DNA of 64,000 nucleotides from Datura wrightii (GCA_035772735.1 JASDFA010000016.1:147200501-147264500), one strand, 5' to 3'; positions 42,897 through 56,452 are shown, numbered from the stretch's first letter. Notes: generated by a model from the sequence alone, not told the origin. Numbers and translations: made by a program.

Positions 42897-44952
42897 GAGC
42901 TCGACCTATAACCCCGATTGGAAGGGTGTTCGTACCTTGCCAAAGGTAAGGATCATGACTGGCATGGTATCACTCATGATCTCAAGGAGACAATCTCAAC
43001 TAACAATGGCCCCTACATGCGCTCATTGAGGTGAGAAAGACACTCTCACTAGTGAGGATCCCATATTCCTCGGGCTAAGGAAAATATTCTCTACTATTAA
43101 AAATGTCTTATCCTACGATGTCACATAGTTTTGGGACCTAGGTGCACTGAAACTCAGGTGTACTCGATGCTAAGTACTACTCCCAAGTGAACATAGAGAT
43201 ACATCAAAAATGAAAGTCTAAAGGTAATGTCCAAAGACTATTCGGAACCACTTTATCTAACAAGGACTCCAAGAGCCTAAGGGACCATGCACATGATAAT
43301 AATGAGGGTTCAAAATTAATGTTCTAATACTAGAGTCTAGAGAACCATACACTTTTTAATCATACTAATTCATGAAAATCATAGACCAAACCGTAGTGTA
43401 TACCATATATACTAAAATCATGGAAGAATCATTTATGTCGAATGGATCATACTTTCGAAAAAATTGCTGAATCACGGTTGAGTCTTAGAGATCATGCTAT
43501 TATGGGATCATAGACATCAAACAAGAATTTTGAGAAAGGAAATCATGGGAATACATGGCTATTGATCATAGGAAGCTTGAAAGAATTGAATAACCTAAGA
43601 GAATTTATACGTACAATCAAAACCCTAGGACATGCTTTATAAAATTTGAGGATTCTAGGGTTTATGAAAACAACATAGTTGGGACACATGGGTGATAGGA
43701 AACCCTCGTGGAAGTCCCACATACCTGGTTTAAGAATCCCCAACAATAAATTGAAGCTTGTTGCACCTTCGAGAGGAAACCCTAGTCTTGAGCCTTGGGA
43801 GAAGAAGGAAGAACATGACTTATGAATAATTTTGAATAGAATGAGGGATTGGGTAGGAAAATACCTTTAATTCATCCCAAAGGAAGCATAAAATGACCTA
43901 GTTTTGGAGTAAATTGCGAAAGTACTCCTAGTAAAATGTTCATAAAATTTGCTTGTCTAGTGCTACAAATTGTACCCTGACTCATGGTGACATACCACAA
44001 GTTGTGGTATGCAAATCTATTGCGTCTAGGTTGCTTAACAGCTTGCTGAAACTCTTTCTGTGGGTTTTTAGTATGAGTCATAGCTACATACGATGAGTTG
44101 TACCATGATCTGTGGTGACACGGCTAGTCCTGTTCGTCAAACCTGACAGGGCTTTACTAAACTGGCCATAATTGTTTACTCAAACTTCCATTGATGCAAT
44201 GTCAGATGCATTAGAAAGAAGACTCAAAGCACTTCAATTTTATATACTGGATCACCCAAACACACTTTGCGAAATGGATGTTATGAACATTTAAATTTTA
44301 TCCTTGTAAGAACTTATATGAAAAACTCAATCGGTACGAAAGCTCTCAACTAAACGTTATGCTAGATGTCCCTTATGACCTTTGCTTACATTCAATCCTC
44401 TTCTTACCCTTAAGAATTGATATTAATACCTTATTTCCATAAAATCCATCAAGTTCAGGTCTATAAACATGCCTAGAACAGTTCCAAACTTAGCCAAAAT
44501 GCCCAAGGAGTTATAGTTGCTTAGCTCATGAACAGATGGTATGAACCGTACCATGACCCTATGATTCATTACATGCTGCTCGTATTTCCCAAAAATATTG
44601 GTCATTCTCTGGACATGTTACCATGAACCCCAAAAATGGCTCATACCACCATACCACGAGGCATACCATGGCTCATTGTTACCCAAGATATCCTGAGCAT
44701 TTCATTGATTTTTCCCTACTATGGACCATCACTACAACTCGTACAATCTAGATATGAATCATAGGATCTACTCGTGGTTCTTGCCAAAATTCTATTGAAC
44801 ACTTAGGTCTTCACACTATGGGTCCTTGGTACAAGTCGTACAATCCTCCTACTAGTCGTACTGAGACTCATTCTGAGGGTATTTTTCAATTTTCTCTATA
44901 TGGTAAAAGTACAAATCTAGGGTCTAGTCTTAGGGACTTTTGGAGTGTTACA
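42897..44952 (-). repeat. Chromoviral LTR fragment, 3' end missing
   Basis: The minus strand starts TGTAACACTCC at 44952. It runs through GTACGAGTCGTAC-type words (for example 44829-44841 and 44733-44744) and the 'CTCGATGCTAAGTACTACTCCC' type box (about 43160-43190). It stops at the end of element C's LTR without the usual CGTGACA end. The word type is that of LTR2, though the LTR is of the chromoviral kind. I see no gene in it. Confidence 0.6.
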
Positions 44953-45574
44953 CCTTTCTTCTTGACTTCAATCCCTACTCAAGGAAAATATATAGGTAGT
45001 TCAAACAGCTCCAACATGTTGTAATTCACCCCAAACTAGCTGTCAAAACAAGCTCTACATAACCACCAACACACCTTGCACACTTGGAAACCAACTCCTT
45101 GTATTTTGGTTGAGTTGTGCTTGGTGTTTTCTCCTTGCTCCTCCTTGAATTAGCTACTGGAAACTAGAGAGAATTTATGTGCAAACATTCAGTTCACGTT
45201 GTGGAAAAGTTGAAAGTGATTTCATAACACAACACTTAAAATAAAAAGGGGTAGGGAGGTGGCCACATCACTGCTTGACAGTGTCCCAATAAAATGTGTA
45301 TAACTTTTTATTATGAGCACCTATTGATGAGTTGTTTCATGTTCTAAAAGCTAAACTCAAAGACATTATTTTGATAGATTGTAGGGCTTCTAACTCATTA
45401 TAGGTTAAGAGATATGGTCGTTTAAATTTGAACCTTACTTATGAACTTCATATACTCTTTTCTTTTCCCTTTGTACATGTCTCCCTCCTCATCTACGAAC
45501 AATATATAGCCCGTACTTCCCCTAGCACAACATACAAACATCAAATAATCACCCACATTTTCTGGGGTCTTACA
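44953..45574 (-). repeat. Start of the 3' LTR of element F
   Basis: The minus strand starts TGTAAGACCCCAG at 45574, just after a purine tract (AAGGGAGGAG) and the chromodomain end of pol, so it is the U3 of F's 3' LTR. It is followed at 44952 by another LTR start, suggesting one LTR inserted in the other. Confidence 0.6.
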
Positions 45575-47150
45575 TTCTCCTCCCTTAGAAACATTCATCC
45601 ATGAATGAGGGTTAACTCCACTTAACACATTTTAGGAACACATAAACATAAATTTAAGGTAGCAGCATAGCAAATACATACCTCACTATCACATCAATGT
45701 CGCAAATAAGTGAGGATATTTCCTCCTAATCTCCTCCTCCGCTTCCCAAGTTATTTCATCAACATTGTTACTTTGCCATAATACTCTAACAGAGGCGACT
45801 TCCGTAGTTTGAAGCTTCCTAACCTATCGATAAAGGATGGCAACTGGGTTCTCTATATAGGTCATCTCCTCAGAAATCTACACATCCCCAACAAGAATAA
45901 TACGAGCTGGATCCCCAATGCATTTTTGCGGCATCAAAACATGAAATACTGGATGGACTGCTGCTAGCTCTGATGATACTCTAAATCATAGGCCACTTTG
46001 CCTACCCTCTAGATGATCCTATAAGGCCCCACATACCTAGGGCTTAACTTGCCCTTCTTACAAAAATTCATAATGCCCTTCATAGGTGATGCCTTTAGGA
46101 AAACCCAATCACGAACGACAAACTCTAACGCGAGACGACATACATCCGCATAGGATTTTATCTACTCTAGGCTGTCTAAAGTTGATCTCTGATGAGTTTC
46201 ACATTGTCAATAGCTTAGTTCACCAAATCTAGCCCCAATAGTTCTCCCTCATTGAATTAGAACCAACTCACTGGTGACTTGCATTTTCGACCATATAAAG
46301 CTTCATATGGGGCCATCTGAATACTCGTTCGGTAGCTGTTTTAATAGGGAAAATCTATCAAGGGTACATGATCATCCCAGCTTCCACCAAAATCCAACAC
46401 ACAGGCACGCAACATATCTTCGAATGTCTGAATGGTGTGTTCAGCCTGTCCATCTATTTGAGGATGAAATGTTGTACTGAGACTTAACTGAGTGACTAGA
46501 CCTTTCTGGAAAGATTTCCATAAGTTTGCTATAAATTGGGGAACCTTTGTTAGAAATAATGGATAAAGGAACACCATGAAGTAAAACTATCTCATGAATA
46601 TAAAGTCTGACATAGTCCTCAGCAACATAAGTACTTCTGACAGGCAGGAAGTGAGCTGATTTCGTCAGCCTATTGATAATAACCCAAATAAAATCATGTT
46701 TCCTGAGCGTCAAAGGAAAAACTATAATAAAATCCATATTGATTACCTCCTATTTTCGTGCTAGGAAATCTATGTTCTGAGTCAAGACCCCAGGCCTCTG
46801 ATGCTTCACCTTTTCTTGTTGATAATTAGGACATTGAGTCACAAAACTTATGATTTCCTTCTTCATGCCTTTCCACCAATACGACTACCTCAAGTCAAAG
46901 TACATCTTTGTAGCATCCGAGTGTACCGAATATCAGGAATAATGAGCCTTATTCATAATCCATACCCGTTGCTTCCCACACTAGGCATATGTAAGCGACC
47001 CTGGAATCTAAGGAGTCTATCTAGCCTGCAGTCAAATAAGTTTTGCTTCTACTGCGGTATATCATCCCTCAATGATACTAATTCTAGGTCATCATACAGA
47101 TGCTTTTTTATTTTAGTTACCAAGGATAATTCTGCTGTATTCTAGAGCAG
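45575..47150 (-). pseudogene. Element F: chromoviral integrase and chromodomain tail
   Basis: On the minus strand the zinc-binding end of integrase lies at 47100-46800. The core follows: 'MDFIIVFPLTLRKHDFIWVIINRLTKSAHFLPV' (46737), 'LLHGVPLSIISNKGS' (about 46590; the usual DRG reads NKG, so the second Asp is lost) and 'TTFHPQIDGQAEHTIQTFEDMLRACV' (about 46470). After a broken region the tail reads 'VDEITWEAEEEIRRKYPHLF' (about 45770-45700), the chromodomain-like end of Tekay/Del integrases. Upstream RNase H and RT are absent because an LTR cuts in at 47151. Confidence 0.82.
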
Positions 47151-49096
47151 TGTCACGACCCGAACATAGGCCTAGATCGAGATATGGGACAAAGAACCCC
47201 AAGAGGCTCTAAGTTAACCCATGGCATGAACATGATATCTAAAATCAACATACTCAAGTGGAAGTCTAACATATATAAAAAGAGAAAGCCTGAAAGTATC
47301 ATTACATTTGAATACATTACACAAGGCTGAAACTGAATACATGCTATGTTTGAAAAGCCTCTACTACTAACGAGATGATGAGACAAGACCCCAACTAACT
47401 CACTATAGTATGAAACTGAAAGAACATAACTATAGATAATTGGATATCCTCGAAGGATGAGGACTCATCAATACTTGGTAGACATGTCATAGAGGGGATC
47501 AAGACTAATGATGCGGCTAAGACTGATCCCTCAGATCTGTATTATGAAACGATACAGTATAGAATATGCATTAAGTACTTGGAATGTACTGAGTATCCAA
47601 GGTAAGTAAAATGGACATTTAAAATACATAAGAGTACATAAGTGTAGGACAACATGATCATAAAGTATGTATCATAATGTAAACATAAAGCTCAAGGTTT
47701 TCAAAACATTCATAAATCAGTCATAATCATAATCACAAGAGAAAGCTTTATTAAAAATAACTCAAGCCAAAGTTACATAACATAACCATGCATAAATCAT
47801 GAGGAACAATAGGAGGCCTTGTCTTAACCGACATAATCATGATAGAGCCTTACATGATGCTGCACTATTTTGTCCAAGTGGTCAGGAATTCTCAGCTTGC
47901 CAGGCAGGGGGAAGTGCATGCACGGTGATATCACAAGAATCCAATAATATATACATATACCTACGGTGGCATGTAATTCTGAGACCACAGGGTTTACATG
48001 AACGCCGTCTACTCGGTGCTAGACACTACTCCCAAAAACATGCACATGAGGGCTCATATTGTAATTGTTAAATCATTCATGAATTTCATGGACAAATAAA
48101 TAATAACATGATGGATCTCATTTTAAATACATGATTATCCATGAATAAGGGTTCGTGAATCGGCCAAAAGTCATAAATCCATAAATCATGAAATCCATGC
48201 ATACTTGTAAAACATGTATGTACTTAATATTCATAAATCCATGATGAGTTCTTAAGAGAAATCATATCATAAATCAAAAATCATAATTTAGGGCTTAAGG
48301 AGATCAAGAAATCATAATGAAATCATAACTTGACTTTTCATGAAGCATACATAATTGAGCATAATTTCATTAAAATGTGAAACTATAAATTTTTATTCAA
48401 AGCAATTATAAAATCTACCCAAAGATCATAAAACATGATTTGATACATAAAGGGAACTGACCCATAGATAGATCATAGAGAATTTCACAAGAATTAGAAT
48501 AAACCCCAATAATATCATGAAACTTGAATCTAGGATTGGAATTGATGGAATTGAGATGAGTTTAGAGCATGAGAGTGAAAGAAACTCCCATTCATAGCCT
48601 CACATACCTGGGTAAATCTGATTCACACTCCCACTTGAAAGTTCAAAGGAAATTTGGGGAAGAACTTGAAGAATCTATGCTTGAACACCCTTAGGAGCTT
48701 CTAGACTTGCATGCATGGCAGTGAATAGGCTTAGAATGAACTTACCCCTCTTAAAACACACTATTCTGAGCTAAAATGACGTAGTATAGGCCTTAGGAAC
48801 TTAGGAATTACGAAATAGCCCTTAATAAATTTGCAGAAAAATACTAACTTCTAGTCCCAACGAGGGACTGGATGACTCGTTCCCTAGACCACGACTCGTG
48901 GTCTCAAGTCAATGCCTACACCGGAATCCTTCCTTCTAAGGACCACCACGAGGGACACCATGACTCGTGGTGTACCCAACGACTCTTCGTGACCAAGTCA
49001 TCATCAACACTGCCCAAACTCCTTCAACTTTCAATCACTCTTGACCATGACCCACACAACGAATTGTGGTGCTGACCACTACTTATAGTCACACCC
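47151..49096 (-). repeat. Chromoviral LTR copy (LTR3), 5' part missing
   Basis: The left edge is TGTCACGACCCGAACATAGG, the family's 3' end on the plus reading. A word array at 48860-49090 includes ACGACTCGTG (48891). It stops at 49096 where element E begins with the same kind of edge. About 550 bases are missing and should lie on the far side of E and G. No gene inside. Confidence 0.8.
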
Positions 49097-51436
49097 TGTC
49101 ACGACCTGAACATAGGCCCAGATCGAGCTACGGGACAAGGAGTCTCGAGAGACTCCAAGCGGCCCATGGCATGAACATACATCTAACTCAATAAGATAAA
49201 GCAGAAGACTTTAACATATTGAACAAAACAGAAGTCTAATCATAACATAACATCACCACTGGAATTCACTTCATACACGACAAGCTGATTACTACATATA
49301 GTCTGAAAGCCTCTAACATAACTGATGGGTTGATGGGACAACACCCCAAACTAATCCGACAAGTCTAAAAACTGAAAATACAAAATAACTGATAATGAGT
49401 AGTCCCCGGGAGATGAGGACTCACCACTGAAGCTGAATGCTAACTCCGAAAACTGGCTAGTGACGGGGCTTAGCCTGAAGATGAGCCTGTATCATGAAAC
49501 GATAAAGCATAGAATATAGGGTCAATACATGGAATGTACCGAGTACACAAGGGAAGAAAAATTGCTTTAAAAAGTTAAATCATTTAAAACATGCATAATG
49601 TAAAACATAATCAAGATAGGAATATAAGAGTAGGACTGGCATACTATTTTCTGAAATCATCATCTGAGCATAACTGAACATCATAACTAAATCAAATGAT
49701 CCTGAAATCTGATAATCATAAGTAAAATTCTACATTGGGCAAAACCTTCTTTAGAACATATATACATATATCATGAATGATAAACATGCATAGCTGAAAT
49801 CACGAGGAACAATGGGAGACTCGTCTTATAACCGACATTACCACAATAGAGCTTACATGGTCCCAACTATCACACACAAGTGGAAAGAGCCGGCCAAAGC
49901 CTTGCTAGGGCTAAGTACGCTACCATGATATCGATATCAAGTTGAAGAACCCATGAGGTAGGGGAAAGCTCGCATAGGAGGTCCCAAAATAATCTAATCA
50001 TACCTACATTGGCATGTAGTTCTGAGGCATAGGTTTGACTACCCTTAGCCAACTCGGTGCTAGACACTACTCCCAAAAACATGCATATCCTTTCCATTAT
50101 TTTTCAATGAAGCTGACCATCGTCTAGTGACGAAGCTGAATAATCATGAACATATATAGATTCTAATCATACATGAGGAGCCTTGACTCAAACCATACCA
50201 CAAGCTGAACATAGTTGGGCGTCTTGACTCCAAAACCATGTGGTACGCTAATTAACTTGAAATTATACATCATACTTGAAAGTATAGGCTTGCCCAATAC
50301 TTAAACATGCTTAAAATACTTGATTCACTTGAAAACATGATCATTGATATGAGTAACTTGAAAACATGCTTTTCATCATAAATATCTCATCTTGTTTGAA
50401 CATACATCATAAATCTCAGCTTTTATAAACTTCTCATGGATGGGCATTATAATTTATAAAACTTGAAACATGGTTTATAGTTGAAAACATTGTAAAACTT
50501 GCGCATGAATCATAATAAAATAATAGAAATATACTTAGATCATACCCATGTAGAAAACTGGGAAATTCATGCATTGGGTTAAAACTCCTTACGATCAGCA
50601 TTTAGATTTTCATGAATTGGAGAGGTATTGGACATGAGTGTGAACAAATTCACCCATTCATAACCCTACATACATGAGAGGATCAAATTCTACAACTTCT
50701 TTAATTGCCCAAGGAAGAATTGAGAAGAACTTGAAGGAAATTGAGCTTGATCACCTCTCTAAACCTTTACTCTTGCATGCATGAATAAGAATAGCCTAGA
50801 ATGAACTTACCCCTCTTAAACCTCACTAGTCATAGCTTAAAATGACATAGTTTAGGCCTTAGGATCAATGAAATTATAGATAAACCCTTACTAAATTAGA
50901 AAAAATAACTGACTGCTAGTCCCCACGATGGACTGGACGAGTCGTTACCAAGGACCACCACTCATGGTCTCCAGTCGTTGTATGCACTGCCACTTTTCCT
51001 CAAGGGGTCCCCACGAGGGACCCAATAACTCATTACTGGTGACCACGACTCATTGTCACCTCTCGTTATCTCCACTGCACAAAACTTCAACATTAACAAA
51101 TTGATGACCATGACTCACCCAAAGAATCATGGTGTCTGACCACATATCGTGGTGTCCAATCGTGGGGTACACCGCTAACTCAACGTTCATCCTTCAACTG
51201 ACCTTGACCACACATGACCTGCTGACTCATAGGGTTGACCATGACCCGTGGTCACACCCGTGGTTACCCCAAATTGAAATTTCCAAGAAAGTCAATACTT
51301 CTCACCACGAGTCACTTAATGACTCATGGTCAACCTGACGGGTCACATGATGACTCCTTCAGTGACCTGGTGCAGAAAATCCTATTTTCTCCATTTGAAC
51401 TCCCAGGTCTGATCTTAGGGTTTCTGAGGTATTACA
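49097..51436 (-). repeat. 3' LTR of element E, 2340 bp
   Basis: The minus strand starts TGTAATACCTC at 51436, after the polypurine tract, and ends GGTCGTGACA at 49097. It aligns with 56453-58488. A word array is near its start (about 50920-51400). Gene-free. Confidence 0.9.
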
Positions 51437-51440
51437 ATAT

Positions 51441-51450
51441 CTTCCCCTTG
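51441..51450 (-). other. Polypurine tract of element E
   Basis: CAAGGGGAAG on the minus strand, a few bases before the 3' LTR start. This is the expected plus-strand primer. Confidence 0.8.
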
Positions 51451-51680
51451 GTAGCATTCATCCTTGAATGTTGGAAAACATACAGACAAGCAGAGAAATG
51501 CAATCATCATATTCAAATACCGATCATATAAGCTTAAAACTAACGGAATGACTAACTCTGATTTAAGATACATGATAAACTGAATTCATGAACCATAGAT
51601 ACATCCATTCACATGAAAGAAACTAGGGCACATGAGCAAAACATGGAATTGAATAGTGTTTTTGGGCAAAAACTGATACT

Positions 51681-53189
51681 TCAAGCTGGAACTAAGCTGG
51701 TAGGGAATAAATATGGGTATCTAGCCATCATATCTGCTTTGGCGTCCAACGTAGCTCCCACAACATGTTGATTTCTCCATAACACTTTGGAAGAAGCTAC
51801 TTCTTTGTTCCTTATCCTTTGAACTTGATGATCCAATATTTCCACCGGAACCTCCTCATAGCTAATGCTGCCTTTCACACCGACATTCCACCGGAACAAC
51901 TAAAGCTGGATCATACAAACACTTCTTTAGGAGCGATACATGGAAAACTGGATGGACTAAAGCTAATTCTGAGGGCAACTCTAATTCATATGATACTTGC
52001 CAACTCATCTCACAATCCGGTATGGGCCAACATGATGGTGACTGAGTTTCCCTGTGTTTCCGAACCTCATCACTCTTTCATAGGAGTCACCTTTAGAAAC
52101 ACCCAATCATCTACTTCGAACTCAAGTTCTCTCCTCCTCACATCTACATAGGACTTTTGACGACTTTGAGCTATTTTCAGCTTGTCCCATATAAGCTGAA
52201 CTTTCCCCATAGCCTCAAGGATTGAATCTCGTCCTATCATCACAGCTTCATCAACTTCAAACAAACCAACAAGCGATCTACATCTCCACCCATTGAGAGC
52301 CTCAAACAGAGCTATCTAAATGCTAGAATGATAGTTATTGTTGTACGCAAACTCAATAAGAGGCAAATGGTCATCCTAACTACCCTTGAAGTCAATCACA
52401 CATGCTTTCAACATGTCCTCGAAGTCTGAATTATCCACTCCACTTGACCATCCTTTTATGGGTGAAATGTTGTACTGAGCTTGACCTGAGTACCAAGTCC
52501 TTTTTGAAATGATCTCTAGAACTGAGAGGTAAACTAAGTACCTATATCTGACATGATGGACAAGGGCACTCCATGCAACCGAACTAGCTCTCGAATGTAT
52601 AGTTTGGCATAATCCTCCACTGTATCAGTGGTTTTGACCAGTAGAAAATGAGCGGCTTTAGTCAACCTGTCCACGACCACCCAAATGGAGTCATATTGTT
52701 AACGAGTGTGAGGTAACCCTGTGATGAAGTCCGTATTGATCTCCTCCCACTTTAAAGTAGGGATACTGATGTCTTGAAGCACACCTCCCGATCTTTGGTG
52801 CTTAACCTTCACCTGTTGATAGTTGGACCCTTAGCTACAAATTCTGCGATGTCCTTTTTCATGCCATTCCACCAATAGACTCCCTGTAGGTCACGATACA
52901 TCTTTGTGGCACCTAGATGTATCGAATATCTTGAACTGTGAGCCTCATGCAACATCCGAATTCTCAAATCATCAAGATTCGGGACACACAAGTGACTGTG
53001 ACATCGAAGCACACCATCTCCCTCCTTGTAGATGACCTCAACCTTCTGATTCTGAACGGCTTCCTTTAACTTTACCAAAATAGGGTCTTCATCTTGTCTA
53101 GCTTTCACATCAGCCACAAAGGATGATTCTGAAGTGTTCTGAACTATAACACCACCATCAGTCGAGTCAACCAAACAAACTCCCAACTG
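51681..53189 (-). pseudogene. Integrase with chromodomain-like tail, element E
   Basis: On the minus strand the zinc-binding part ('MLHEAHSSRYSIHLGATKMYRDL', about 52960-52890) leads to the core. The core is broken by several frame changes between 52810 and 52270 but still shows 'CMECPCPSC' type text near 52570. The end is open in two pieces: 'QSRQKSYVDVRRRELEFEVDDWVFLKV' (52264-52070) and 'SYEEVPVEILDHQVQRIRNKEVASSKVLWRN' (51899-51681). The latter is the chromodomain-like tail that in chromoviruses is thought to steer integration to heterochromatin; fitting this, E sits among other elements. Confidence 0.85.
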
Positions 53190-53640
53190 TGCAAGTCGAT
53201 GCATATACTTCACTAGCTCCTTCTTTCCCTCATATACATGGGACACACTCTCCATAGAAAGTCTACTATCTACATCTTCCACTACATTGGCCTTACTTTG
53301 ATGGCAAAGGACACTCATATCATAATCCTTGAGTAGCTCTAACCACCTCCATTGGTGTAGATTTAGATCCTTCTGTGTAAACACATATTGTAGGCTCTTG
53401 TGGTCCGTAAACACATCTTTATAGATCCTATACAAATTATGTCTCCAACTCTTTAATGTAAATACCACCACTGCTAATTCTAGATTCATGAACCTTCATC
53501 TGCCTAAAAGCGTATGCTATAACTTTACCATGCTACATAAATACACAACCAAGGCCGATTCTAGAAGAATTGTAATACACCACAAACCCATTGGTACCCT
53601 CAGGTAGGGTTAACACCGACGCTCAGGTTAGTCAAGTCTT
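53190..53640 (-). pseudogene. RNase H of element E
   Basis: The minus strand reads 'NLELAVVVFTLKSWRHNLY' (53489), 'VFTDHKSLQYVFTQKDLNLHQWRWLELLKDYDM' (about 53420-53320) and 'KANVVEDVDSRLS' (about 53290). The final DALSR phrase reads DVDSR. Upstream (53500-53640) is frame-broken. Confidence 0.88.
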
Positions 53641-54480
53641 AAACTCCTGAAAGCTCCTCTCATAAGCCTCCGACCATTTTAACTTCACTTTCTTTTGGGT
53701 CAATTTAGTCAATGGCACTGTAATAGAGGTAAAACCCTCAACAAACCTCTGATAGTAGCCAGCTAAGCCCAAGAAGCTCCTGATATCTGAAGGATTCACC
53801 AATCTAGGCCAATTCTTCACTGCTTTGATCTTTTGAGAGTTCACCTTTATGCCCTTACTTGACACCACATGGCCTAAAAATGCCACTGAGTTCAACCAAA
53901 ACTCGCTCTTGCTAAATTTAGCACATAATTGGCGATCCTTGAAAGTCTGAAGTACCAACCTCAAATGAGTGGTATGGTCCACCTCGTTGTGACAGTATAT
54001 CAGGATGTCAACAATAAACACGATCGCGGACATATCTAAGTATGGCTTGAACACCTTGTTCATCAAGTCCATACAAGCTGCAGGAGCATTCGTTAGTCCA
54101 AAATACATAACCACAAACTCGTAATGACCATACCAAGTCCTAAAGGCTGTCTTTGAGATGTCACTCTCCCAAACCCTAAGTTGGTGGTATTTGGACTTGA
54201 GATCTATCTTCAAAAAGCACTTGGCACCCTGAAGCTAATCAAACAAATCATCAATCCGAAGAAGAGCATACTTGTTTTTGATGGTGACCTTGTTCAATTG
54301 CTGATAATCAATACACATATGAAGAGAATCATCATTCTTTCAGAAAAAGAGAACTGGTGCACCCTATGGGGATTTGCTCTGTCTAATGAATCCCTTATTT
54401 AAAGGTCTTTCAACTGCTCCTTCAATACCTTGAGCTCGGCTAGAGCCATTCTGTAAGGTGGAATAGATATAGGCTGCATA
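53641..54480 (-). pseudogene. Reverse transcriptase of element E
   Basis: The minus strand from 54213 reads 'KIDLKSKYHQLRVWESDISKTAFRTWYGHYEFVVM', 'FGLTNAPAACMDLMNKVF', then 'AIVFIVDILIY' where FIDDILIY is expected. One Asp of the catalytic pair is Val. Next come 'SEFWLNSVAFLGHVVSSKGI' and 'IRSFLGLAGYYQRFVEGF'. The earlier RT motifs lie at 54480-54214 in broken frames. Confidence 0.9.
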
Positions 54481-54559
54481 TCGGGAAGAAGGTCAAAAGC
54501 AAAATCAATATCCCGCTGTGGAGGGATTCCCGGTAGATCATCTGGGAAGACTTCTGAAT

Positions 54560-55080
54560 GCTCACATACTACTGGGACTGACTGGATAGTCGGGGTCTCG
54601 GATGTAGCATCCTAAACCTATCTAAATGATATACACAACCTTTATAAATTATCTTTCTGGCCTTAAGGTAGGAAATGAAATGACCTACAGGAACCGCTGA
54701 ACTACCCTTCCATTCTATGACTGGCTCACCTGGAAATCTGAACTCTATTGCGCGGGTTCTACAATTAACTAAGGCATAACATGCAATAGCCACTCCATGC
54801 CTAGGATAACATCAAAATTGATCATGGCTAACTATATTAAATCTGTTAAGATGACTTTCTAAAGGACTGTGACTGGGCAACTTCTATACACCCATCTAGC
54901 TATAACGAAATCACCTATTGGATTAGAGACTGAGAAGGGTTCTGATAAGATTTCAGGACTGACTCTGAAACTACTAGCCACATAGGGCGTCACAAAAGAC
55001 AAGGTAGCCCCTGGACCGAACAAAGCATACAGATCAAGATGGAAAACTCGTAACATACCAGTGACTACATCTGGGGAGAC
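54560..55080 (-). pseudogene. Aspartic protease region of element E
   Basis: On the minus strand 'ALFGPGATLSFVTPYVASSF' (about 55030) stands where DTGA/DPGA is usual; the catalytic Asp is Gly. Then 'SNPIGDFVIARWVY' and, at 54793, 'ACYALVNCRTRAIEFRFPGEPVIEW'. This matches the RVP_2 type protease of chromoviruses. Element G has DLGA at the same place. Confidence 0.82.
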
Positions 55081-55083
55081 CTC

Positions 55084-56246
55084 CTACTCCAGGAGGGATG
55101 CTAAGGCATAGAATGTGTTTTGGCGCTGACCGCCACCTATGTTAGTAGACGCGCCTTGTTGAAATGGGCGTACTAGAGCTGGGCATCGACCCCTATCATG
55201 GCCTTGTCTAGATATTGGGCAATCTCTGAGTATACGTCCGGGCTTCCCGCACCTGAAGCAAGCACCCATACCTGCCAAACACTAGCTCATGTGCCTCCGA
55301 CCACACCTATCACAAACTGGGATACTGGAATCTACCGGCCTGCTACTCTGACCCCTAGAGCCTAATGCTAATCCCCTCTGGTCATGCCTAGGTCTGGATG
55401 GAACACCCATCGCTAAATATACTGGGGATGATGATCTCCGGCAGGATTGCTGTTGATGCCCACTACCTGGTCACGGCTAGGAGAACCTATAGCTCTCTGT
55501 CCTGGTCCTCTTGGCCTTTCTCTCTCCTTCAGATACGCCGCCTCCATCTGTTGGCATACAATACTATCCGAGGAAAATCCATATCCTGATGGAGCATGGC
55601 AGTTCTGTTGTTCTTGTCTAGATAGTCCGCCACCCCATGAACAAACCTACTCACTCGCGCCCTCTAGGTTTGGTGCGTACTTTGACAAATGAGTCAACTC
55701 TAGGGCATATTACTGCATTGTCATCCTCCCTTGTTTTAGATTCACAAACTCTTCCACTTTCAACTCCCTCATCTCACAAGGGAAGAACTAATCCAGGAAA
55801 ATGACATGAAACTCATCCCAACTGATAGGGCCTACTCTGACTGCCCTACTATCCTTCCACTGTTTAAACCAAATGTGTGCGACCCCCTTCAACTGATATG
55901 AGGCCAAATCAGCACACTCTTCTCCATTCACCCCTATCACCTGGGTGATATTCAGAATCTTGTCAAGAAACTCATGTGGATCCTCGTCCACCTTTGACCC
56001 AAGAAACTCTGGTGGGTTCCTCCTTAGGAAATCTCTGACTCGTGCCACCGCTGCATTCCCGTTCTTCGGGACATGTGCTACTGCCTGCTGGTTGACCTGG
56101 GCAGTCAAGGCCTGCACTAGCATCTGAATGGCTACCCTAAATTTAGCGTGGGCAACCGACTCCGATTGTTGGTGCCTGTCTCCATTGCCATCCTCGTGGC
56201 CATTTCCATTTCCATTTCTTCTACTGTTAACTCTTTATGTAGGCAT
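55084..56246 (-). pseudogene. gag of element E
   Basis: The ATG at 56246 starts the frame but the fourth codon is TAA. Downstream the frame is good: 'QVNQQAVAHVPKNGNAAVARVRDFLRRNPPEF', 'SKVDEDPHEFLDKI', 'CADLASYQLKGVAHIWFKQW' (56100-55880), typical of Tekay/Del Gag. It is broken by a TAG at 55788-55790 (Gln in element G). The zinc knuckle at 55260-55210 reads C-x2-C-x4-R-x4-C: the metal-binding His is Arg. Confidence 0.87.
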
Positions 56247-56430
56247 GATTCTACAATTGCGAATAGCATGAGCTAGAAGAATAGACAGAAATTTCACCGC
56301 ACGACATAGATCATAAAAGGGGAAATTTCCAAAACATTTTGTATCCCCTTCGTCATAAGTGTGGCATGCTTCACACACATGAAAAGGTTCTACATAACGT
56401 GGATTTTAGACACCATAGGACACTTCAACA

Positions 56431-56448
56431 CCTATGGCTACGATACCA
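56431..56448 (-). other. Primer binding site of element E (tRNA-Met-like)
   Basis: TGGTATCGTAGCCATAGG on the minus strand, four bases inside the LTR. The usual site is TGGTATCAGAGCC, for initiator tRNA-Met. Confidence 0.85.
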
Positions 56449-56452
56449 AGTT

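Noticed and set aside
42811..43029. Open frame at the end of the C LTR
   Set aside because: It crosses the LTR boundary at 42896 and has no family motif; a chance frame.
47799..48071. Open frame inside the LTR at 47151-49096
   Set aside because: Sequence aligns with other LTR3 copies that lack the frame.
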